DNA of 13,663 bases from NCBI GenBank assembly GCA_002343545.1, contig DDRA01000152.1, positions 2,310-15,972 on the forward strand. Reading direction: 5' to 3'. Positions 1 to 6,737 of this stretch are shown piece by piece; positions within the stretch are counted from its first letter, which is position 1, and the number at the start of each line of letters is the position of its first letter. Origin of the DNA: Bacteriovoracaceae bacterium UBA2428 (GTDB lineage: Bacteria; Bdellovibrionota; UBA2428). Below the pieces are notes generated by a model, which saw only the letters and a list, made by a program, of their open reading frames with translations, was not told the DNA's origin and searched no databases. A program made the translations under genes and the position numbers.

Positions 1-63
1 GGTCTTGACGTGGGCCGCGGCCGCGAAAGCGGGCGGGGGCGCGATTTTCTGGGACTTTTTCAT
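1..63 (-). CDS. 5' end of a divergent leftward gene, product unknown (partial)
   Basis: On the reverse strand an ATG at 63-61 opens a frame with no stop up to the window edge. It gives 21 residues beginning MKKSQKIAPPPAF and continuing with an Ala run and HVKT. A good Shine-Dalgarno (GAGGAAG on the reverse strand) lies 7 nt before the ATG, which is the main reason to believe the start. The Lys-rich beginning followed by Pro/Ala residues has no convincing hydrophobic signal core in the visible part. The gene is divergent from the envelope operon that starts around 153 and probably shares the 89-nt intergenic region with it. The fragment is too short to assign a family. Confidence 0.5.
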   Translation of the reverse strand, partial: MKKSQKIAPPPAFAAAAHVKT

Positions 64-152
64 CGGAAAGCTTCCTCGATGGAAGCGAAGTTAGCAGAAT
101 TTTGACGAGCCGCACAGTTCAGGCCCCCGGGCGTGCCTGTTATCTTTAAAAT
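64..152. promoter_or_regulatory. divergent intergenic region with probable promoter for the rightward operon
   Basis: This 89-nt region separates the leftward gene (start at 63) from the rightward envelope operon, and must hold promoters for both if they are transcribed from here. It has an AT-rich patch at 141-152 within GC-rich surroundings. That patch contains two overlapping -10-like hexamers, TATCTT at 141-146 and TAAAAT at 147-152. No good -35 hexamer sits 16-18 nt upstream of either; TTGACG at 102-107 is too far away. The promoter is therefore a guess from base composition, not a clean consensus match. Confidence 0.35.
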
Positions 153-1103
153 GTGGGGGTACGCTTGCCTAATCCAATTTTCTTTCGCGCTCTTAAGGCG
201 TTCTTGAAGGGCTCCGTTTTGGCGTCTTTCTCGATCGCGGTTGGCGTCGAAGCGCAAGCCGCCGCGGGACTCAGCGATCTCGAACGTCAGGTGTTGGAAG
301 GCGCCGAAGCGCCGCCGTCTTCCTCTTCGTCTTCCGCTTATCCCGAGACCGTCGATACGGCGCCGACTTCGTCGGCGAGCGACTCCTTCCCTTCGGGCGA
401 AGGCCAAAGCGCGCCCGAGTCAGCCTCGGCCTCGAGCTCGGCGAGCTTCGAGGCGCCCAAGGGCAGCGAAGGTCCCGAGCGGCCCGACTACGAGTTGCGC
501 GCGATCGAGCAGGCGATCCGCGGACCCAGGGAGATTCCGCTTGAGCACATCCTCGTCGTGCAGAACCGCTACATTCGCAAGGCCGAACGCCACGAGCTTT
601 CGCCCCTCATGGTCGGGCTCCAGCTCGCCGACAGCTTCCGCCGTCAGATGCAGTTCGGCTTCTCGTACGTCTACCATCTCGACGAGAACTGGGGCTTCGA
701 AGCCCTGCACGGCATGCTCATCAAGAACTACGGCACGGGCCTGAACCAGGCCATCCGGACCTCGACTTCGCGCGGGAACGCGACGGGACTCGAGACGGAT
801 CGTTTGGAGAGCGTGATGAGCCTGGGCGCGGCCGTGCAATGGACGCCCTTCACCTCGAAGGCGGGCACGGACGACCGGATCTACTATTTCGAAGGTTACT
901 TCCTCCTGGGGGGTGGCGCCGTCGTCTACGAAAACGCGACCTACGGGATGCTCATGTACGGTCTCGGGTTCCGCTCCTACGTCACGCGGACCGCGATCCT
1001 CAAGGCGGAGCTTCGGAACTACGCCGACTTCCGCGGCGGCATCTCGGATCGGCTGAACGTCCTCGCGGGCGCCAGCCTCTTGCTCGGAGGTCCCTCGAAA
1101 TGA
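153..1103 (+). CDS. outer membrane beta-barrel domain protein (Glt/Nfs-type OM component)
   Basis: This is probably an outer-membrane beta-barrel acting as the outer-membrane part of an envelope-spanning complex. Seen: a hydrophobic export signal over about residues 9-36, cleavage likely after the AQA near residue 36; a Ser/Ala/Pro/Glu-rich low-complexity stretch at about 48-105; then a C-terminal domain of about 210 residues with alternating beta-barrel segments, opened by the motif VVQNRYIRKAERHELSP. Motif and barrel match my memory of the 'outer membrane beta-barrel domain' family common in Myxococcus and Bdellovibrio, which includes the GltA/GltB/GltH and NfsB/NfsC type proteins. The start is uncertain: GTG at 153 has no Shine-Dalgarno, while TTG at 165 has a GGGGG run 5 nt upstream; an in-frame TAA at 147 rules out anything earlier. 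It is the first gene of the operon and overlaps the next by ATGA. The family call is good, the exact orthologue open. Confidence 0.85.
   Translation: MGVRLPNPIFFRALKAFLKGSVLASFSIAVGVEAQAAAGLSDLERQVLEGAEAPPSSSSSSAYPETVDTAPTSSASDSFPSGEGQSAPESASASSSASFEAPKGSEGPERPDYELRAIEQAIRGPREIPLEHILVVQNRYIRKAERHELSPLMVGLQLADSFRRQMQFGFSYVYHLDENWGFEALHGMLIKNYGTGLNQAIRTSTSRGNATGLETDRLESVMSLGAAVQWTPFTSKAGTDDRIYYFEGYFLLGGGAVVYENATYGMLMYGLGFRSYVTRTAILKAELRNYADFRGGISDRLNVLAGASLLLGGPSK
1085..1090 (+). promoter_or_regulatory. Shine-Dalgarno for the first TPR gene, inside the upstream gene
   Basis: CGGAGG ends 9 nt before the ATG at 1100. It decides the start of the TPR gene: the open frame extends back to 839, but the upstream part overlaps the beta-barrel gene, whereas the ATG at 1100 has this site, an immediate signal peptide and an ATGA junction with the preceding stop codon. 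Confidence 0.7.
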
Positions 1104-2572
1104 AGCTCGCATCGCTCCGCTGGAAACATCTCCTCCTCGGCTTCGGCCTCGTCGCTTCCGGGGCGAGGGCGGCGGTGTCTCCGTCCGAAGCCGCGCTCGC
1201 GAGCGCGTGGGCGCGGGGCTTCCGTTCGGCCACGAACGAAGAGCTCCGGATCCGCGCCGAGGCGGCCGAGAAGGCCGGCCTCTTTCACGTCGCGCTCGGC
1301 GAACGGCTCAAGATCTCGCGGAGCGGCCGCGGGACGCTCGCCGATCTCGACCGCCTGGCGAAAGTCGCTTTTTACCTCGATCGACTCGAGGTCATGCCGA
1401 TCGCCGTGCGCGCGGCCGGCGCCACGCAGATCGGCGCGCTGCCCGCTTCCGCGCGCATCGCGCTCGCGGCCTACGCCCTGCGGCTCGGGGACGGCTCCCG
1501 CGCGGCCCGCTACCTGCCCGCCGCGAACGAGTTGAACGCGCTGCCCGAGGGTATCCGCGCCAAGGCGCTGCACATCTCGGCGATCGTCGACGTCCAACGC
1601 GGGCGGCTCGAGAACGCCTACGAAAAATACGGTGCCGCGCTCGCCGGCGCCCGCCGTTACGAGGCTTCCTTCGCGCGCGTCCAGCGGGCCCGCCTGCTCT
1701 ACGACATGGGCCGCTTCACGCCCGCGCTCGAGGAGCTCATGGGCGTCCCCAAGAATACGCCGCACTGGTTCCCGGGCGTCATCGTGGCGGCCTGGTCGGG
1801 TTACCGCGTGAAAGACGACAATCTCGTGCTCGGCCAGCTCATGACGCTGCACTCGCCGTACCTCATGACGCGCTTCGCGCCCGAGACGCACCTGCTCGAG
1901 GCCGCGACGCTCTTCCGTCTTTGCCATTACGAATCGGCCAAGCGCAGCCTCCAGAACCTGAAGGGACGCTACGAGAAGCTGCCGGGCCTGCTCTCGCGCT
2001 TCAAGGGCAAGTACGGTTCGCGCTTCGCCCAGGTCAGTTCCGTGCTGAACTTCGCGCGCGGCGCCACGGGGGATCTGCAGGATTTCACCACGACGGAAGG
2101 CCGCATGCTCATCGACGGTTTGCTCTCGGACGAGACGCTCACCGAAGTCGACCGCTCGTTGACCCAGGCTTCGACCGAGATGGACGCGCTCGAGCGCCTC
2201 GCCCGCGAGGGTGGGGCGAGCGTGACCGCGATCGTGAACGGCCACCGCGCCGAGATCGAGGCCGCGCGTCGCGAGTACTACCGGAACGGCGTGAAGGCGA
2301 TCCAGCGTCGGCTGGACAAGATGAACCGCGACGTCGGCGAAGCCATGGCGGATGCGGTGGCCGTCGAGGTCGAAGTCGATACCCGCCTGCGTAACCGCCT
2401 CGTACGGCGGCAGACGGCCGTCATGAAGGAAGTCGACTTCGAGACCGAGATCAAGAAGGGCTACGAGTTCTGGCCTTTCCACGGAGAGTTCTGGCGCGAC
2501 GAAGTCGGGGGCTACGCCTTCGCGACCACCGACGTTTGCGCCGCGGGCGAAAGGGGACCGGAAAGCCGATGA
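1100..2572 (+). CDS. exported TPR protein, 490 aa (GltE/NfsE-like periplasmic component)
   Basis: This is a periplasmic scaffold protein. The ATG at 1100 gives a signal peptide (MKLASLRWKHLLLGFGLVASGARA, cleavage near residue 24). The body is helical and Ala/Leu/Arg-rich, with TPR-like helix pairs over about residues 145-300, for example around LENAYEKYGAALAGARRYE and the following repeat with LLYDMGRFTPALEEL. A charged, coiled-coil-like stretch covers about 350-450. The C-terminal motif GYEFWPFHGEFWRDEVGGY starts at about residue 454; a W-F-x-GE-(Y/F)-WRDE signature of this kind is, from memory, typical of TPR proteins in myxobacterial/Bdellovibrio gliding-type clusters. There is no lipobox Cys at the cleavage site. 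Stop and start codons overlap on both sides, so translation is probably coupled through the operon. Assignment as the smaller TPR member (GltE/NfsE-like) is inferred from size, motif and order. Confidence 0.8.
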   Translation: MKLASLRWKHLLLGFGLVASGARAAVSPSEAALASAWARGFRSATNEELRIRAEAAEKAGLFHVALGERLKISRSGRGTLADLDRLAKVAFYLDRLEVMPIAVRAAGATQIGALPASARIALAAYALRLGDGSRAARYLPAANELNALPEGIRAKALHISAIVDVQRGRLENAYEKYGAALAGARRYEASFARVQRARLLYDMGRFTPALEELMGVPKNTPHWFPGVIVAAWSGYRVKDDNLVLGQLMTLHSPYLMTRFAPETHLLEAATLFRLCHYESAKRSLQNLKGRYEKLPGLLSRFKGKYGSRFAQVSSVLNFARGATGDLQDFTTTEGRMLIDGLLSDETLTEVDRSLTQASTEMDALERLAREGGASVTAIVNGHRAEIEAARREYYRNGVKAIQRRLDKMNRDVGEAMADAVAVEVEVDTRLRNRLVRRQTAVMKEVDFETEIKKGYEFWPFHGEFWRDEVGGYAFATTDVCAAGERGPESR

Positions 2573-5500
2573 GTTCTACCATCTTCCGTAACGTCGCCCT
2601 CGTCGCGAGCCTCGCGGTTTCGGCCCTCGTGTGGGAGGCCCACGCGCAGCACGGCGACTGGCGCGTCCGTTACGGCGAGAAGACGGACTCCATCGTTCGT
2701 CCCGAAAACTCGGACCAGCGGGCGATCGAACGCACGCGCGTGACGATCCGGCAGATGGCGCGGCCCAAGGGCGCGCCGCGCGTCTTCCGCGAAGAGATGG
2801 AGTGGGAGCTCGCCCGTCGCATCCGGCTCGACGAACAGACGACCGATCTCATTCGCAAGCTCGAAACGATGAAGCGCGATCCCCGGCAGCAAGGCCGCCT
2901 CGGCGAGATCAACATGCGCCTGGCCGAGTATTACTACGAGCGCGCGAAGATCACCGCGGCCAAGGAATCCGCGAACTGGGAACGCCAGCTCAAGGCGTGG
3001 GAAGAGCTGCCCGAGGAGCGCAAGCGCGTGGCGGCGCGTCCTGTGCTCCGCACGCCCGAGGCGAACCGCCAGCGTCTCGAGTCCCTGCGTCTCTACACCG
3101 AGCTCGAGCGCATGAGCCGGGGCCCGGATCGCGGCCGCGCGCAGATGGTCCAGCGCGACGAAGTGCTCTTCTACCTCGCTTCGACGCTCGTCGAGGTCGG
3201 GCGCGGCAAGGAATCGATCCCCTTCTTCGAAGAGCTGCTCTCGAAGGCTTCGGCCTCGGAGCGCTCCTTCGCGGCGCGTCTGCAGCTCGCCGACCTCTAC
3301 TTCGAGACCGGCGAGTACGCCAAGGCGACGCCGCACTATTTGCAGCTCGCCACGGGGCGCGGCGCTCCCGCCGAAGGCCAACACCTGAAGGCCTACGCGC
3401 TTTACAAGCTGGGTTGGTGTTACCTCAATACGAGCCAGGCCGATAAGGCCGTGCTCGCGTTCCGCCGCACCCTGGATGCCTCGAAGGAAAACCCCTCCGA
3501 GCGTCGCATCGTGTTCGAGCGCGAAGCCAAGAGCGACCTCATGCGCGCCTACGCAATGGCGGGTCAGTACGACGAGGGCGAGAAGTTCTTCCGCGACCTG
3601 GGCGACGATAACCTGCTCAAGGAATACTACGTGACCGTGGCCGACACGGCCCGTGACCGCGGCGACCCGCGCGGCGCCGAGCGCTTCTACAAGATCCTCG
3701 CGCAGAAGTACCCCGAGGATCCCTCGGCGCGCGACTGGGCCCTCCAGCGCGTCGGCTTCGCCGAGAAGGGGTCGAGCCCCGCCGCCCACGCCAAGGCCTT
3801 GGAGGACTTCGTGCGCGGCTTCGGCGCCGGCTCCGATTGGCTCTCGGCGCAGGAAATGCCGGAGTCGGACAAAGGCGTCTACGCCGAGGAAGGCCTCTCG
3901 CTCTTGCGCCGTGAGGCCAAGAACCGCCACGCCCTCGCGCAGAAGCAGGCCAAGCACGCCGCCTTCCAGAACGCGGAGCCCTACTACGCGTCGTACTTCC
4001 GCGTCGTGCCCGAGCCCGCGACGGACACGGCCGAGAACGTGCACGACATGCGCTTTTTCTACGGCGAGCTGCTCTACAAGCTCGGGAACTACCCCTTGGC
4101 GGCCGAACAGTACGCGAAGGCCGGCGAAGGCAAACACGCCGCGGAGGCCTCGTTCAACCGCATCCTCGCGCTCCGTCAGGCGGCGGGCCGCGACAAGAAG
4201 TACGCGGGCGATCTGGCGAACGCGACCGAGGCTTTCATCGACGCGAACGCCTCGGACCCGCGCGCCAACGACCTGCTCTACGCGAGCGCCGCGCAGGCCT
4301 TCGACGCGGGCGCCGACGAGAAGTCGCTCGTCATCCTCCGTCGCATCGTCGAGCGCACGCCCGAGCAGGCGAGCGGCGTCGAGTCGGCCGAGCGCATCCT
4401 CTTCATCCACGAGAAGAACAAGGACTTCGCTTCGGCTTCCAAGGACGCCGAAGCTTTCCTCGCCAACGAGAAACTCGCGAAGGCGGGCGGCGCGGACTTT
4501 CGTCGTCGCATGATCGGCTACCGCGACGCCGCGCGCTTCGCGATCGTCGACGCGATGCCGGCCGATCCGGCCGCCGACAAGGGTCGGGCCTACTTTGAGC
4601 TCGCCAAGCAGAGCTCGGGCGACCTGCGCGAGAAGGCCCTCAACAACGCGCTCGTCTTCGCGGGCAAGGCCGGCGACGAAGCGACCTCGACGGCCGCGCG
4701 CGAGATGCTCCTGAAGGAGTTTCCGGCCTCGAGCTTCGCCGGCAACCTTTACCTCGATCGCGCGGACCGCGCGCTCGCCGAAGGCCAGTGGAGCGCGGCC
4801 CTCGCGGACTACCGCGTCTACGTGCTGAACAAGCAACGCGCGGCCGGCGCGAGCGCCCCCGCGCAGAAGGGCCGCGCGGCGACCCCGGCGCGCGCGAAGG
4901 GCGCCGACGTCGAAGCCGCGACGTGGAACGCCCTTTACGTCCGCACGCACCTCGAAGACATCTACCCGTTCCGGACTTTCCCGACGAAGGGTATGGGCGC
5001 CGAACTGAAGGCCGACCTCTTCGCCTTCCTCGCGGACTTCCCCGCGGCGAAGAACCGCGCCGAGGCCGTCGCCTCGATCGCCTACCAGAAGGACGCGGTC
5101 GACGCGGACTTCGCCAAGCTCAAAGCGCTGCCGCGGCTTTCCGCCGAAGAACGCCGCATGATCACGGAAGGCGAAGCGTTGCGCGCCGCCCGCCGCGGGT
5201 CGGCCGCGGATCGGGGCGCCCTGCTGAAGCGTTACCCGTCGGCGTCGCGTCCGGTCGAGATCCTGCGGCCCGCGCTCGCGGATCTCGCCTTCGGCCAAGT
5301 GCAGCCGGCCTTCGACGCCTACCAAAAAGGCAAGGTCGACACGAAGAACGACAACGCCTTCGTGAAGACCCTGAACGCGCGCATCGCCGCGCTCCAGAAG
5401 CTCGAGAAGGACTACCTCGCGGTCGCGGCCTACGGCGACGGCGAGGTTTCGCTCAAGATTTACGAGCGCCTCGCGCGTCTCTACCGCCGTCTCGCGGGCG

Positions 5501-6336
5501 ACATCTCGCAGGCGCCGCAGCTGAAGGTCGAGGAAGTGAAGAGCTTCCTCGAGCCGCAGATCAAGAGCCTGACCGAGAAGGCCGACGGCTTCGTGCGCAC
5601 CTGTCTCGACAAAGCCGTCGAGTTCAAGATCGGCGGTGCGGGGCTCGAGGCCTGCCGCGCGGTCGCGCGCGAGTTCGATCCCTCGCTCGTCACGCTGGGC
5701 GACGACCTCGTGCCTTCGCCCCGTTGGATCTCGTCGGGCGGTGCCGAGTCCGTGCGTCCCGTCCTGCGGGTCGCTCGCGAGGCCTTCGCGCAGAACCGCA
5801 ACGGCGAGTTCCTGCTCGCGGTCGCGATCGCCGAAAAGGCCAAGGAACCGCTCACGAACTTGGAACGCGCCGAGATCGACAACCAGACCGGCCTCGTGAA
5901 CGTGCGCTTCAACCAGTTCGAGGCGGCCGTGAAGGCCTTCCGCTCCGTGGCGGATCGCCAGGGGACCGAGCTCGGGGCCGTCCGCACGGCGGCGCTCAAG
6001 AACCTCGCGGCGCTTTACCTCGTCGTGGGCGACTATCGCCAAGCGTCCGAGACCGCGGGCCTCATGACGGACGGGGATCCCGACGTCGCGTGGATCGCGG
6101 GCATCGCGCACCGGGGCGCGGGCCGCACGGCGGATGCCGTCAAGGCCTACGAGTCGGGCCTCAAGAAAGCGCCGGACAATGCGACGCTGCTCTTCAACTT
6201 GGCCGTCGCGCACGCCGCGGCGGCTCAGTTCAAGGAAGCCGCCGCCGCCATGCAGAACTACATCGAGCGCACGACGCCGCCCGCTTCGCACGTCTCGCGC
6301 CAACTCTACCGCAACTGGAGGGCCAAAGCGCCATGA
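2569..6336 (+). CDS. large exported TPR protein, 1255 aa (GltD/NfsD-like periplasmic component)
   Basis: This is a large periplasmic TPR scaffold, probably part of the bridge between inner-membrane and outer-membrane parts of the complex. The start is ATG 2569, overlapping the previous stop in ATGA, with AGGGGA at 2552-2557 upstream. It begins with a signal peptide (MSSTIFRNVALVASLAVSALVWEAHA, cleavage near residue 26). TPR-type helix pairs are clearest at about residues 195-310 (VLFYLASTLVEVGRGKESI and the repeats after it), 485-545 (FFYGELLYKLGNYPLAAEQY) and 1100-1240, which ends in classic repeats such as GRTADAVKAYESGLKKAPDN. An Ala/Gly/Lys/Pro low-complexity insert lies at about 755-785. 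Length and neighbours fit the large TPR proteins of the Glt and Nfs clusters. A 1263-codon reading frame runs antisense across it, judged a composition artefact. Confident as a TPR protein, moderate on the orthologue. Confidence 0.85.
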   Translation: MSSTIFRNVALVASLAVSALVWEAHAQHGDWRVRYGEKTDSIVRPENSDQRAIERTRVTIRQMARPKGAPRVFREEMEWELARRIRLDEQTTDLIRKLETMKRDPRQQGRLGEINMRLAEYYYERAKITAAKESANWERQLKAWEELPEERKRVAARPVLRTPEANRQRLESLRLYTELERMSRGPDRGRAQMVQRDEVLFYLASTLVEVGRGKESIPFFEELLSKASASERSFAARLQLADLYFETGEYAKATPHYLQLATGRGAPAEGQHLKAYALYKLGWCYLNTSQADKAVLAFRRTLDASKENPSERRIVFEREAKSDLMRAYAMAGQYDEGEKFFRDLGDDNLLKEYYVTVADTARDRGDPRGAERFYKILAQKYPEDPSARDWALQRVGFAEKGSSPAAHAKALEDFVRGFGAGSDWLSAQEMPESDKGVYAEEGLSLLRREAKNRHALAQKQAKHAAFQNAEPYYASYFRVVPEPATDTAENVHDMRFFYGELLYKLGNYPLAAEQYAKAGEGKHAAEASFNRILALRQAAGRDKKYAGDLANATEAFIDANASDPRANDLLYASAAQAFDAGADEKSLVILRRIVERTPEQASGVESAERILFIHEKNKDFASASKDAEAFLANEKLAKAGGADFRRRMIGYRDAARFAIVDAMPADPAADKGRAYFELAKQSSGDLREKALNNALVFAGKAGDEATSTAAREMLLKEFPASSFAGNLYLDRADRALAEGQWSAALADYRVYVLNKQRAAGASAPAQKGRAATPARAKGADVEAATWNALYVRTHLEDIYPFRTFPTKGMGAELKADLFAFLADFPAAKNRAEAVASIAYQKDAVDADFAKLKALPRLSAEERRMITEGEALRAARRGSAADRGALLKRYPSASRPVEILRPALADLAFGQVQPAFDAYQKGKVDTKNDNAFVKTLNARIAALQKLEKDYLAVAAYGDGEVSLKIYERLARLYRRLAGDISQAPQLKVEEVKSFLEPQIKSLTEKADGFVRTCLDKAVEFKIGGAGLEACRAVAREFDPSLVTLGDDLVPSPRWISSGGAESVRPVLRVAREAFAQNRNGEFLLAVAIAEKAKEPLTNLERAEIDNQTGLVNVRFNQFEAAVKAFRSVADRQGTELGAVRTAALKNLAALYLVVGDYRQASETAGLMTDGDPDVAWIAGIAHRGAGRTADAVKAYESGLKKAPDNATLLFNLAVAHAAAAQFKEAAAAMQNYIERTTPPASHVSRQLYRNWRAKAP

Positions 6337-6722
6337 TGCCTTTCCGCTGGAACCGAGTCTTCCTCGCGCTCGCGCTCGGCGCTTCGATCGCTTCGCCCGC
6401 GACCGCGCAGACGAAACGTCCGGCCAAGTCGGCCGCGAAGAAGGCGCCCGCGAAACCCGCCCCTAAGTCCGCTCCCGCGAAGCCCGCGCCGAGCGACGAC
6501 GATGGCGAGGTCGAGGGTTACATCGTCCAGAAGACGGCCCAGGGCTACATCCGCGTTCCGCGCAAGCAGCGCTTCAAGTTCAGCGGTTCCGACGTCGAGG
6601 GCCAAGGCTCGCGGCCGAACGAATCCAACTTCGGCCAGCGCCCCCAGGTCCGCGAAACCTCGCTGATCCCAATCCGCTCCTCGTTCCGTCCCGAGATCCT
6701 CGAGACGGCAGGCCAAAAGTAA
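6333..6722 (+). CDS. small exported Lys/Ala/Pro-rich protein of the Glt/Nfs-type operon (129 aa)
   Basis: This protein has a signal peptide (MMPFRWNRVFLALALGASIASPATA, cleavage near residue 25). A repetitive Lys-Ala-Pro segment follows at about residues 27-54 (units like KKAPAKPAP and KSAPAKPAP), then an acidic DDDGEVE patch and a C-terminal 75-residue domain. That domain has the string QRFKFSGSDVEGQG and ends with SLIPIRSSFRPEIL. The start at 6333 overlaps the upstream stop (ATGATG, two adjacent Met codons) and has GGAGGG at 6317-6322, which favours the first ATG. Small exported proteins occur at this position, between the TPR genes and the FHA gene, in myxobacterial and Bdellovibrio clusters (compare NfsF/GltF, on order only). 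The Lys/Pro-rich part may cross or bind peptidoglycan, by analogy with TonB-like linkers; this is inference. Function unknown. Confidence 0.75.
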   Translation: MMPFRWNRVFLALALGASIASPATAQTKRPAKSAAKKAPAKPAPKSAPAKPAPSDDDGEVEGYIVQKTAQGYIRVPRKQRFKFSGSDVEGQGSRPNESNFGQRPQVRETSLIPIRSSFRPEILETAGQK

Positions 6723-6737
6723 GAAGGACGAGAGACT

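Noticed and set aside
120..139. CAGGC ... GCCTG inverted repeat as terminator or riboswitch
   Set aside because: Five-base arms around a GC-rich loop with no T-run, and it lies upstream of the first operon gene; likely chance in GC-rich DNA.
1019..2482. 487-codon antisense frame across the first TPR gene
   Set aside because: Same composition artefact; the sense strand has signal peptide, Shine-Dalgarno and ATGA junctions.
2512..6303. 1263-codon open reading frame antisense to the large TPR gene
   Set aside because: It is Arg/Gly/Leu/Val/Glu-rich without domains, signal or a plausible start. Such antisense frames arise in GC-rich genes with strong third-position G/C bias, and the sense frame has a signal peptide, TPR repeats and coupled neighbours.
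4788..6332. Long rightward frame overlapping the large TPR gene and running into the small exported gene
   Set aside because: Before 6333 it is an Arg-rich shifted reading of the TPR gene; only the part from ATG 6333 is a real gene.
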